From contig CAZSIL010000001.1 in NCBI GenBank assembly GCA_964607025.1, positions 71,058-135,057 on the forward strand: a DNA stretch of 64,000 bases, read 5' to 3'. The stretch is from SIG565 sp964607025 (GTDB taxonomy: Bacteria > Bacillota > Clostridia > Oscillospirales > Acutalibacteraceae). The notes below the pieces were generated by a model, which worked only from the letters and a program-made list of their open reading frames with translations, was not told where the DNA came from and did not search any database. Of this stretch, positions 57,352-64,000 are shown in pieces. Position numbers and translations under genes: made by a program. Each line of letters opens with the position of its first letter. Positions within the stretch are counted from its first letter, which is position 1.

Positions 57352-58629
57352 TTAACCGGTCTCTAATTTGTCAAGAAGTTTCACACAGTTCCGTTTGGAG
57401 TCGCGAGCTGCATGGGCATACACGTTCAATGTCATGTTTACATCGGAATGACCAAGCAATTCTTGCACTTCCTTGGGCGTTGCGCCGAGCGAAAGCAGGT
57501 TACTCGTATACGTGTGACGGAGTCGGTGAAAATGAAAACCTTCAAGGCCTTCAAGAGTCTCTCCGATAATTGTACACTGCTTGATGATATTCTGCGGATG
57601 GATAAATCGACCATCGGCCTGCCTGCACACGAGATCAATTCCGGTGTACTCCAAGGGTGGGATCTCATAGGCATCAAGCTTGTAGATCTCGTAGTGGATT
57701 CTTCCGTTATCGTTGACCTTTGTGAAATAGTTCCTTTGGTAATAGCTTCCGCAATCTCTTTCAGCCTGCTGCTGTTGCAGTCTGGCTTCTCGCAGTATTT
57801 CCGTAAGCGTGTTGCCAAAGTCGATGGTTCTCACCTTGCTGCGCTTGGTTGGACCGATCTCCATTTTGTGTCTTGAACTGTTATAAGATAGACTTCTTCG
57901 AACGGTCAGATATTGTTTCTTCAGATCAATGTCTTGCCAGGATAGGGCACAGGCTTCGCCAAGACGTACGCCGGTGTAATAGGCGATCTGAATTGGAAGA
58001 ATGATAGGCTCGTACTTTGTACCCTTAAGGTGGTCGATGATCTGATGATACTGAGCGTGGCTGATGGTGTCGGATCTGTCCATCTCGTCTTCTTCGAACA
58101 GTTCGTAGTTGTCAAGCTGTGTGCGAAGCGTAATGTACTGCATCGGGTTAAACGTGATAAACTGTTTCGGGAAGACCGCAAACTTGAATGCTCCTCTAAA
58201 CACTGATGCGTAAGAATACACGCTTCTTGTGGAGAGCGGTTTCGTGTTTTCGTCCCCTTTGCAGAGAAGATCGAAGAACTTTTGCAAATGCTCAGACTTA
58301 ACCGTTCGCAGTTTGCGCTTGCCAATAGGGTGCTTTTTTACTCGGCGAACCATGCCCTTGTATGAGGTAACGGTGCCGTTGCTTCTGCCACTGGGTTTCA
58401 CTTCTTCTTCAATCCACATGTCCATCATGTCGCCCAAGGTGATGTTTTTTGCTTTCGCGACAAATAGAGAGTTTTCGTAATTGTCAATTGCCTTGCGGAG
58501 CAGAGCTTCTGTTTCGCTTTTGCTCTCGGTTCCCGGGTACTCCTTTTGGACTCGATTACCGCTCTCATCCTCGATGTAGAAACGGTAATACCATCGCTTC
58601 CCCTTCTTTCTAACAGATCCTTTTGCCAT
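57352..58629 (-). CDS. tyrosine-type site-specific integrase
   Basis: A 425-residue recombinase from ATG 58629 (AAAGGAG 9 bases upstream). The N-terminal arm-type binding domain reads KGSVRKKGKRWYYRFYIEDE; the core-binding SAM-like domain covers about 80-190. The catalytic residues are in YYTGVRLGEACALSW (Arg), HRLRHTYTSN (His-x-x-Arg), LGHSDVNMTLNVYAHA (His and nucleophile Tyr). It marks the left end of an integrative element adjacent to rnhA. The excisionase gene is just upstream. Confidence 0.94.
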   Translation of the reverse strand: MAKGSVRKKGKRWYYRFYIEDESGNRVQKEYPGTESKSETEALLRKAIDNYENSLFVAKAKNITLGDMMDMWIEEEVKPSGRSNGTVTSYKGMVRRVKKHPIGKRKLRTVKSEHLQKFFDLLCKGDENTKPLSTRSVYSYASVFRGAFKFAVFPKQFITFNPMQYITLRTQLDNYELFEEDEMDRSDTISHAQYHQIIDHLKGTKYEPIILPIQIAYYTGVRLGEACALSWQDIDLKKQYLTVRRSLSYNSSRHKMEIGPTKRSKVRTIDFGNTLTEILREARLQQQQAERDCGSYYQRNYFTKVNDNGRIHYEIYKLDAYEIPPLEYTGIDLVCRQADGRFIHPQNIIKQCTIIGETLEGLEGFHFHRLRHTYTSNLLSLGATPKEVQELLGHSDVNMTLNVYAHAARDSKRNCVKLLDKLETG

Positions 58630-58733
58630 AGATATAACTCCTTTCTGCAGGCAAACGGAACTGTTGCGATGTACACATAAGTATAGCACTTGTTTGTGAA
58701 CAAAGCAACAGTTCTGTTGGGATTCTTGCTAAT

Positions 58734-58949
58734 TTACCTTTTGACGGTCTTGACTTCATCCATATTGAGAAGGTCGACGCCTTCGTTCAGATCCAAAAAT
58801 TTGATAAGGATCTCGGTGCGGATGATGTTTTTTCTGCCGATGCGCAGAACGGGAAGTTTGCCTGCATCAACCAGTGCGCGAAGGGTGTTTCTGCCAATAC
58901 TTGTATAGCGCGAGGCCTCTTCGACTGTCATTCCAAATTTTGATTCCAT
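58734..58949 (-). CDS. excisionase-type helix-turn-helix protein
   Basis: A 71-residue MerR/excisionase-like DNA-binding protein. TVEEASRYTSIGRNTLRALV is the winged helix-turn-helix, followed by VLRIGRKNIIRTEILIKFLD. AAAGGAGG precedes the ATG. Together with the integrase it directs excision of the element. Same transcription direction as the integrase, 104 bases upstream. Confidence 0.88.
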   Translation of the reverse strand: MESKFGMTVEEASRYTSIGRNTLRALVDAGKLPVLRIGRKNIIRTEILIKFLDLNEGVDLLNMDEVKTVKR

Positions 58950-59322
58950 TGAACGCTCCTCCTTTCGGTATTAATAATTCAGGTGGCTACCGTTATGCTG
59001 CGGAAACATAACAGAGCCACCTTTTGTGTTTGTGTGAAGCGAGAAAGCGAGACCGTATGCTCCCTTCATCGTTTCCTACATGACGAGACCTTGCGCGGGT
59101 ATGCACTCCGCCGGTGCATATGATGCTACACTCATAATGAGCGCAAAAAAACACCTCATGTTTGATCTATACAGGCGCAGCAAAAAGCGTAGTTTTGCCG
59201 GTCCAATCAAACAGTAAAGGCGTTACATCCCGGATTATTCAGTTGCGACTGCATAGGTTTTTCTTTCGAATCACTCCTTCTTAACTTATATTTTATCCTG
59301 CCTTTCGGTAGGGTAAAAGCAA
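58950..59322. other. non-coding interval of the element with a long hairpin
   Basis: No gene is seen. A strong two-part hairpin lies at 58992-59024: AGGTGGCT with AGCCACCT, inner GTTATG with CATAAC, followed by TTTTGTGTTTGTG. It looks like a plus-strand terminator but no plus-strand gene precedes it, so it may insulate the excisionase promoter or end a small RNA. The rest is slightly more G+C-rich than the chromosome on the left and has no other structure that I trust. Confidence 0.45.
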
Positions 59323-60462
59323 TTACAGGTTAATAAAATCCCGAAGCACTTCAATTCCCGGCATCTTGCGCAGACGCGCGAGGGCGTTGTTTTCCAGCTG
59401 ACGTACTCTTTCTTTCGAAATGCCCATGATCTTACCTACTTCATCCAGCTTGTAAAAACGGTTGGCATAATTATCTGCGAGTCCGAAGCGAAGGCTGATA
59501 ACAAGGCGTTCGCGTTCAGTGAGACGTGCTAAGAACGGCTCAAGCAGGCGGTGACACTCTGACAGATGAAAGGGAAGAAAGGGGTCGTCATCAAGAAGTT
59601 CGGTGCTTAGAAAGTTCAGATACGTTCCATCCATTTCCTCGGTCGGCTTGTCCTCTATAGAAACACACTCATAATTCAGCAGATTCAGATATTTTATGCG
59701 TGCAATGGGAATGCCGGTCATTGTGGAGAGCTCGTCATCGGATGGATTGGATTGATGCTCAGCGACATATTGTTGTCTTGCGGCTTTAACCTTTGTTATT
59801 TCCGAAATAATGAACGGGGTAAAGGATACCGCGCGTGTGCTGTGGTTGATGTATTTCATAACGTAATATTTGATCCAGAAGATGGCGTAGGTGGTGAAGC
59901 GTGCACCATGATGGACACTGTATTTATCGGCGGCGGTAATCAACCCGAGATTAGCTTGCTGCACAAGATCGAAAACAGGAACTCCGTACCGCGCAAACTT
60001 GATTGCGATGGAGAAGGCAAATTTCAGGTTGCAGTTGATCAGATATTCACGGGCATCAGCGTCACCATTCCTGATTTTATGTATGAGCGCAATCGTTTCC
60101 TTGTGGGTAAGTGTAGGATACTTGTGTATTTCGTTCAGATATAGTTGCATTGGGTCCGAAAGCATTGCTGAACGAGAGGTCGGCTCGGGGATGTCAATAT
60201 CCTCGTCATAATCACAGTCGCATTCGGGGAGAATGCCTTCATTAAACTCGGATTCGTCGGGATCATCCGCAAACGTAATCGCGATTCCGGCTGCTTCAAA
60301 TGCTGCGTAGATATCATCCATTTCCTGTTCACTCGGGTGATATCTGGCAAAGCGGCGCTGAACTGTGGATGCCTTTATGTATCCCTTTTTCTTGGACTGC
60401 TCGATCAGGCTGTTAAGAAGTTGAGACTTTTCCTTTGGATGGCTATTTTCCTTTTTAGACAT
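59323..60462 (-). CDS. RpoD-like (primary-type) sigma factor on the integrated element
   Basis: A 379-residue sigma-70 family protein with nearly the full primary-factor layout. Residues about 12-65 resemble region 1.1 (LLNSLIEQSKKKGYIKASTV), about 105-125 region 1.2 (DPMQLYLNEIHKYPTLTHKE), then region 2 (LINCNLKFAFSIAIKF, FDLVQQANLGLITAADKYSV, FTTYAIFWIKYYVMKYINH), region 3, and region 4 with LTERERLVISLRFGL and the helix-turn-helix KLDEVGKIMGISKERVRQLE. Region 2.4 departs from the usual primary factor (STRAVSFTPF in place of the RTIRIPVHM-type stretch), implying a different -10 preference. It has its own promoter. Confidence 0.88.
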   Translation of the reverse strand: MSKKENSHPKEKSQLLNSLIEQSKKKGYIKASTVQRRFARYHPSEQEMDDIYAAFEAAGIAITFADDPDESEFNEGILPECDCDYDEDIDIPEPTSRSAMLSDPMQLYLNEIHKYPTLTHKETIALIHKIRNGDADAREYLINCNLKFAFSIAIKFARYGVPVFDLVQQANLGLITAADKYSVHHGARFTTYAIFWIKYYVMKYINHSTRAVSFTPFIISEITKVKAARQQYVAEHQSNPSDDELSTMTGIPIARIKYLNLLNYECVSIEDKPTEEMDGTYLNFLSTELLDDDPFLPFHLSECHRLLEPFLARLTERERLVISLRFGLADNYANRFYKLDEVGKIMGISKERVRQLENNALARLRKMPGIEVLRDFINL

Positions 60463-60492
60463 ACTAAGACTCCTTTCTGGTTTTTCACCTAT

Positions 60493-60521
60493 AATATAAC
60501 CGAAAAGTAGGAAAAAGTCAA
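60493..60521 (-). promoter_or_regulatory. promoter for the element sigma factor
   Basis: Minus strand: -35 TTGACT (60516-60521), 17 bases, -10 TATATT (60493-60498). The bases after the -35 read TTTTC, as in the divergent promoter at 60616. Confidence 0.75.
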
Positions 60522-60615
60522 CCCCAACAGATGAAAAAGTGTATTAAATACTGAAAATAACAAGAAAAAGAAGAAAGCAATAGGTGGTAAAGGGTATAAT
60601 TCACAGGAAGTTCAT

Positions 60616-60644
60616 TGACTTTTTCGAAAAAGTGTGATATACTG
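60616..60644 (+). promoter_or_regulatory. promoter for the unknown gene at 60687, with palindrome in the spacer
   Basis: -35 TTGACT (60616-60621), 17 bases, -10 TATACT (60639-60644). A perfect 14-base palindrome CTTTTTCGAAAAAG (60620-60633) overlaps the -35 and fills most of the spacer, an ideal operator position. Confidence 0.78.
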
Positions 60645-60686
60645 TGCTTGCATTATACGAATAAATAGCAGTATGGTGGGTTAGAT

Positions 60687-61148
60687 ATGGATAATACATT
60701 AGGTGCTTTAGTGGAGCAATATAAAGCGGAACCCTCCCCGAAACTGCGGCGAATGATTTGGAACAGTATCCTGTCTGATGAAATCTCGGAGGTCCTGAAG
60801 AATATCAGTATTACTCCGGAAAGTGATTGGTTTGTCTTTGATGATACCATTCAGGCAAAAAGGATTGTGGACCGCAAGTATTTGGTTGTGGAGGTCTTTG
60901 TTCGCGGAAATGCAATGCTCGGCTTTTGTTATTTGATCAATTTGGGCAATTATACCGAAAGCGAGTTGAAGGGATTCAAGGGAAATTGTCCGGGCTACGC
61001 AGAGGCAGATCCAACAGGTGAGTTTCACGCTGCAGCAGCTGTTGCGATGGCTTGCGAGGTAAAAGATGCCAAAGCAACATTCACTGCAACATCCCGGGAA
61101 GAGCTGCGGGTTTGGATCGACCGTTTAGAGTCGGAGATTAAGGTTTAA
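60687..61148 (+). CDS. hypothetical protein
   Basis: A 153-residue soluble protein that I do not recognise. It is alpha/beta in character, with no signal peptide or membrane helix. RGNAMLGFCYLINLGNYTES is the most hydrophobic stretch, and FHAAAAVAMACEVKDAKAT is alanine-rich. It follows a strong promoter with a palindromic operator and is 30 bases upstream of the IreB-like gene, so the two probably form an operon. Confidence 0.6.
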   Translation: MDNTLGALVEQYKAEPSPKLRRMIWNSILSDEISEVLKNISITPESDWFVFDDTIQAKRIVDRKYLVVEVFVRGNAMLGFCYLINLGNYTESELKGFKGNCPGYAEADPTGEFHAAAAVAMACEVKDAKATFTATSREELRVWIDRLESEIKV

Positions 61149-61178
61149 GGAAGAAGAGAAAAGAGGAATCCAAGCGAT

Positions 61179-61385
61179 ATGGCAATAAGCGATAAAGAGC
61201 TGTTGCAGACGATAATAGCAAGTATGAAAGAAGCGGGGTATGACCCGCATGATCAACTGTACGGTTACTATACCACCGGTGAGGAAAGCTACATAACCCG
61301 CAAGGGAAATGCGCGAGAGATGATCAAGATCGTAAGCCGGGAGACGATACGAGATTTCTTGCGTAGCTCCGGAAGAAAAGTTTAA
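61179..61385 (+). CDS. IreB-like (DUF965) regulatory protein
   Basis: A 68-residue protein. IIASMKEAGYDPHDQLYGYY, TTGEESYITRKGNAREMI and ETIRDFL align by eye with the IreB family (ALKEKGYNPINQIVGYLLSG, YITRH-DAR, then a hydrophobic end). IreB is the phosphorylated substrate of the IreK Ser/Thr kinase in enterococci, controlling cell-wall stress tolerance. The usual phosphorylated N-terminal threonines are not visible in this short N-terminus, so the protein may differ in regulation. Its presence on a mobile element is unusual. Confidence 0.62.
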   Translation: MAISDKELLQTIIASMKEAGYDPHDQLYGYYTTGEESYITRKGNAREMIKIVSRETIRDFLRSSGRKV

Positions 61386-61625
61386 ACTACCGGCGCAAGT
61401 GCCTATAAAATTTCACAATTGTATGCTATAATGCTCTTACAATGTATTTTTCGGTGCGGTTATAGGAGCATCAGCCCACCCGAGAACTGAACACGGACGA
61501 TGATGAAAGCCTGTAACTTGCAAAAAGTTGCGGGCTTTTGCGTTTTATTATAAGGAACTATGGCCTGCTCAGTCGTATAATAAGTGAAGGGGTCAGACGT
61601 GATCCCGAGTTTAGGAGGAAAACCT
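61386..61625 (+). promoter_or_regulatory. leader region with extended -10 promoter and internal terminator hairpin
   Basis: TGCTATAAT near 61423-61431 is an extended -10 (TGn plus TATAAT) without a good -35. Downstream, AAAGCCTGTAACTT (61506-61519) pairs with AAGTTGCGGGCTTT (61525-61538; two G-U pairs), followed by a T-rich run to about 61550, ahead of the small sigma factor gene. This looks like an attenuator or a short RNA ending at the hairpin. No riboswitch family is recognised. Confidence 0.5.
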
Positions 61626-62174
61626 ATGGATAACGGCGCAAGTAGCTACCGCCGTTTCCTTGATGGTGATGAAAGTGCCTTTAACGAGATAATGAAGGAG
61701 CTGTTTCGCAGTCTCGTATTCTTCATTGACGGTTATGTGCATGACGTCCACGCAGCCGAAGATATTGCGATAGATGCCTTTTCGGATCTTGTCGTACATA
61801 AACATCGGTACAATTTCAAGGTAACGCTCAAAACCTATGTCTTTATGCTCGGTCGCAGTCGTGCGCTCGATTACATAAAGCATCGTAAGGTATTGAGCTT
61901 TGTCGAACTGTCCGAGGCAGAAGGTATTGAGGACGAGAAAACACTGGAAGAACTTGTCCTTGCCGATGAGCGAAAACGAGTGGTACACGCCGCTATTTCT
62001 AAGCTGCCGGAGGATATGCGTGTTGTCATACACCTGGTCTATTTTGAAGAGATGACCTATGACGAAGCTGCCAAGGTTATGAAGAAGAACCGTAAACAAG
62101 TAGATAACCTATTATATCGTGCTAAAAAGGAACTTCGCATCATTCTTGGAGAGGATGGTGAGCTGTTATTATGA
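61626..62174 (+). CDS. ECF-type sigma-70 factor
   Basis: A 182-residue protein from ATG 61626 (TTTAGGAGG 8 bases upstream). Region 2 is at about 20-90 (DVHAAEDIAIDAFSDLVVHK; LKTYVFMLGRSRALDYIKHR), region 4 at about 115-180 (KLPEDMRVVIHLVYFEEMTY, DEAAKVMKKNRKQVDNLLYR). It has no region 3, as typical for extracytoplasmic-function sigma factors. The next gene, overlapping by 4 bases, encodes a small membrane protein likely to act as its anti-sigma factor. Confidence 0.9.
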   Translation: MDNGASSYRRFLDGDESAFNEIMKELFRSLVFFIDGYVHDVHAAEDIAIDAFSDLVVHKHRYNFKVTLKTYVFMLGRSRALDYIKHRKVLSFVELSEAEGIEDEKTLEELVLADERKRVVHAAISKLPEDMRVVIHLVYFEEMTYDEAAKVMKKNRKQVDNLLYRAKKELRIILGEDGELLL

Positions 62175-62791
62175 GAGAAATAAATGAATGCACGGCGGAA
62201 GTGTTTCGCCGTAGTGAAAAACGAATTAAAGAGCGTAAGAGAAACCGCAATCGCATCTTAGCATTCTGTGTTCCGCTATGTCTGATCGTTACCGTATGGT
62301 CGATTATGATTCTGCCTGCTATGTTACCGGCAAGCGAATCGAATGATAGTGCCGCTATGGGAGAAAACATCGGTAGCGCTGATGGCACCGGTGCCGCCTA
62401 TATCCGTGTAGAAGTTGTGAATACAGGTACGGCTACACAGTTCTCTATTCTGAAGGATGATGCTGCCGAGGTAGCACAGATCTACTACACCGTGCAATCG
62501 TCTTTTGTGAGCTCTGGCGAGGGGAATAAGGAATCTGTCAATGGAAACGTGGAGGATGATGCGCTAACGGAAGAAAACAAGGATTTTTCGCAAAGCGGAA
62601 CTAATGGAACCTCTTCCGGATATAGAATAATCTTCACCACCGAAAATGGAACTCAAACGATCTATTCTCTTACCGGGGACAAATTGATCAACGAAACAAC
62701 GAAGCAGGAAACTGTTTTGACAGAAGACCAGCGTTCTAATCTTATGAATATGCTCGGATTAACAATTACATGGGAGGAGGATCCTAAATGA
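62171..62791 (+). CDS. single-pass membrane protein, putative anti-sigma factor
   Basis: A 206-residue protein coupled to the sigma gene (ATGA overlap). A basic cytoplasmic stretch of about 30 residues (EVFRRSEKRIKERKRNRN) precedes one transmembrane helix (about 32-54), and an outside domain of about 150 residues with weakly patterned, acidic sequence follows. This layout is that of ECF anti-sigma factors, although no zinc-binding motif is visible in the short cytoplasmic part. The next gene also overlaps by 4 bases. Confidence 0.68.
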   Translation: MREINECTAEVFRRSEKRIKERKRNRNRILAFCVPLCLIVTVWSIMILPAMLPASESNDSAAMGENIGSADGTGAAYIRVEVVNTGTATQFSILKDDAAEVAQIYYTVQSSFVSSGEGNKESVNGNVEDDALTEENKDFSQSGTNGTSSGYRIIFTTENGTQTIYSLTGDKLINETTKQETVLTEDQRSNLMNMLGLTITWEEDPK

Positions 62792-64000
62792 AAAGAATAA
62801 TTGCTATATTGCTGACCGTTCTGCTTTTGGGTATGCTCACTGCCTGCAATCAAAACGTTGGTCGGCATGCAGATGGCATAATAAAAGCGGATAAAGCCAC
62901 CATCGAAATCGGCAAGACACATACCACTTTTGAAGGTATGAACGTTCAGATTGTAAATGCAATCTGGAATGACGAAGAAATCAAACTTGAGGTTAAATGG
63001 AACAACGAAACTTCTTATGATGTGGTTTACGGCGAATACTATAAAATTGAAAAAGAGACAAACGGCGAATGGAAAAGCTGTGTAACCCTCGATAACCTTG
63101 CGTTTACCGATATAGGTTATGAATTGCGTTCCAAATCCTCACAGAAGCAAACATATAATCTGACGGATATGTTCGACATTTCGGAGAACGGCAAATACCG
63201 CTTTACAACCGATTGCTCGGTATATGAGAACGGTCGCGGTGCCGGAAGTACGGAATGTGAGATGTGGGTAGAGTTCACAGTTACCCGTGTTGGAGACACA
63301 AGCGAAGACGTGAAGAAAACCTTTATTGATTTCGTCCCTCAGTACATTCGTACAAACGGATACCACGAAGATGTGGAGTATCCGGTAGTTAAAATCATTC
63401 GCTCTGTTGACGAGCTTAACGCATATTATAACGAGAATAAAGACCGATATGACCTTGAGCGTAAAGACACGGTCTATTCGGATACCACAATCGGTTTCCT
63501 TGACGCCTGCGAAAAATATGACGCCGCCTACTTTGAAGATCAAATTCTCGTAATGGTTCTTCTCGAAGAAGGCAGCGGCTCTAACCGTCATAATGTGGAT
63601 AATGTAAAGATTGGTTCTGATGGTAAACTATATATCAGCATTCGAACGATTATACCTGAATCCGGAACCTGCGATATGGCAGCGTGGCACATTCTGATAG
63701 AGCCGGAAAAGAATGTGGATGTTGTAAGTGAGTCCGATGTAATCGTCTATTTGGATGGCATAAATCCTAAAACTCAGCCAGCTACCGTGCGAGAGTCAGG
63801 TGCATATTCAAATATCACGCTCACCATTCCTCACGATTGGGAATATGAGACGGAGCGTGTAAATGACTCAAATGAGTATTGCATTTCCTTCTGGCCTGCA
63901 GACCAAACCGAAGGTAAAATCAAAATGTGGTACTATACTGCATTCGGTGTGTGCGGTACAGGTCTCGAAGAAAAGGAAATTACTGTCGGCGAATACAAGG
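62788..64000 (+). CDS. lipoprotein with Ig-like domain, 3' end beyond window
   Basis: At least 404 residues, cut off by the window edge. ATG 62788 overlaps the previous stop, with GGAGGA upstream. The N-terminus RIIAILLTVLLLGMLTAC is a lipoprotein signal peptide with lipobox LTAC. Residues about 35-170 (EVKWNNETSYDVVYGEYYKI, DMFDISENGKYRFTTDCSVY) resemble the bacterial Ig-like domain also suggested in the BlaR1-type protein at 16.2 kb. As the third gene of the sigma operon it probably belongs to the same surface-sensing pathway. Confidence 0.78.
   Translation, partial: MKRIIAILLTVLLLGMLTACNQNVGRHADGIIKADKATIEIGKTHTTFEGMNVQIVNAIWNDEEIKLEVKWNNETSYDVVYGEYYKIEKETNGEWKSCVTLDNLAFTDIGYELRSKSSQKQTYNLTDMFDISENGKYRFTTDCSVYENGRGAGSTECEMWVEFTVTRVGDTSEDVKKTFIDFVPQYIRTNGYHEDVEYPVVKIIRSVDELNAYYNENKDRYDLERKDTVYSDTTIGFLDACEKYDAAYFEDQILVMVLLEEGSGSNRHNVDNVKIGSDGKLYISIRTIIPESGTCDMAAWHILIEPEKNVDVVSESDVIVYLDGINPKTQPATVRESGAYSNITLTIPHDWEYETERVNDSNEYCISFWPADQTEGKIKMWYYTAFGVCGTGLEEKEITVGEYK

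Overview
The window looks like a draft or metagenome-assembled chromosome segment of a low-to-mid G+C anaerobic Firmicute, most likely class Clostridia, order Oscillospirales or near it (inference from gene content and from dispersed intergenic repeats of a type I associate with that group). Supporting signs are pyruvate:ferredoxin oxidoreductase (nifJ), a pflB/pflA pair behind a ZTP riboswitch, a dnaX-ybaB-recR operon with the SRP RNA upstream, LexA with Bacillus-type SOS boxes, dockerin/cohesin-like surface proteins, BlaR/BlaI and many strong Shine-Dalgarno sites. A 100-base run of N at 3606-3705 marks a scaffold gap inside a repeat cluster.

Layout. 1-1.7 kb: start of a zinc-ribbon gene, an unassigned hairpin-rich stretch, a palindromic repeat, a polysaccharide deacetylase and an orphan 5S rRNA with its own consensus promoter. 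1.8-4.1 kb: galT, tRNA-Ser(GGA), then duplicated repeats around the gap. 4.1-10.4 kb: a histidine phosphatase, a secreted dockerin-bearing glucosaminidase next to a membrane-anchored cohesin-like protein, a solitary MazF-type toxin and an acyltransferase. 10.4-15.2 kb (minus): GT2 glycosyltransferase, CDF metal exporter, lysS, greA and an unknown gene. 15.3-19.5 kb: a sugar nucleotidyltransferase and BlaR1/BlaI with two clear operators. 19.5-22.4 kb: an XRE repressor/ImmA pair and, from a face-to-face promoter, a zinc-finger protein and a sigma-4-like protein, followed by a Y-family polymerase with a LexA box. 22.5-28.2 kb: a GT8-acyltransferase fusion with a CrtO-like partner, a DnaD/DnaC helicase-loading operon with a 50-residue protein, and galE. 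28.2-37.1 kb: pflB/pflA, a CorC/HlyC protein, nifJ and a SLOG protein. 37.2-41.8 kb: an AraC-controlled glycan cluster with a GH29 alpha-L-fucosidase. 41.8-45.7 kb (minus): ffs, dnaX, ybaB, recR, a DUF896 gene and a 2-hydroxyacid dehydrogenase. 45.8-57.2 kb: hexapeptide transferase, Nudix, RING/DUF2628 proteins, galU, a HAD nucleotidase, an ABC-DUF1854-ABC transporter set, a split TSUP permease, lexA and rnhA. 57.2-64 kb: an integrated element beginning with integrase and excisionase, carrying a full-length RpoD-like sigma factor, an unknown gene plus an IreB-like protein, a second small sigma factor with a membrane partner, and a lipoprotein cut by the window edge.

Connections. galT, galE, galU and the 15.3 kb nucleotidyltransferase belong to Leloir and nucleotide-sugar metabolism and can feed the several glycosyltransferases. 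nifJ and pflB/pflA are the two anaerobic routes from pyruvate to acetyl-CoA. lexA (56.2 kb) probably controls dinB (21.2 kb), because both carry SOS-type boxes upstream. The points I would look at first are the face-to-face promoter switch at 20.25-20.39 kb, the cohesin/dockerin pair at 5-8.8 kb, and the primary-like sigma factor on the integrated element.
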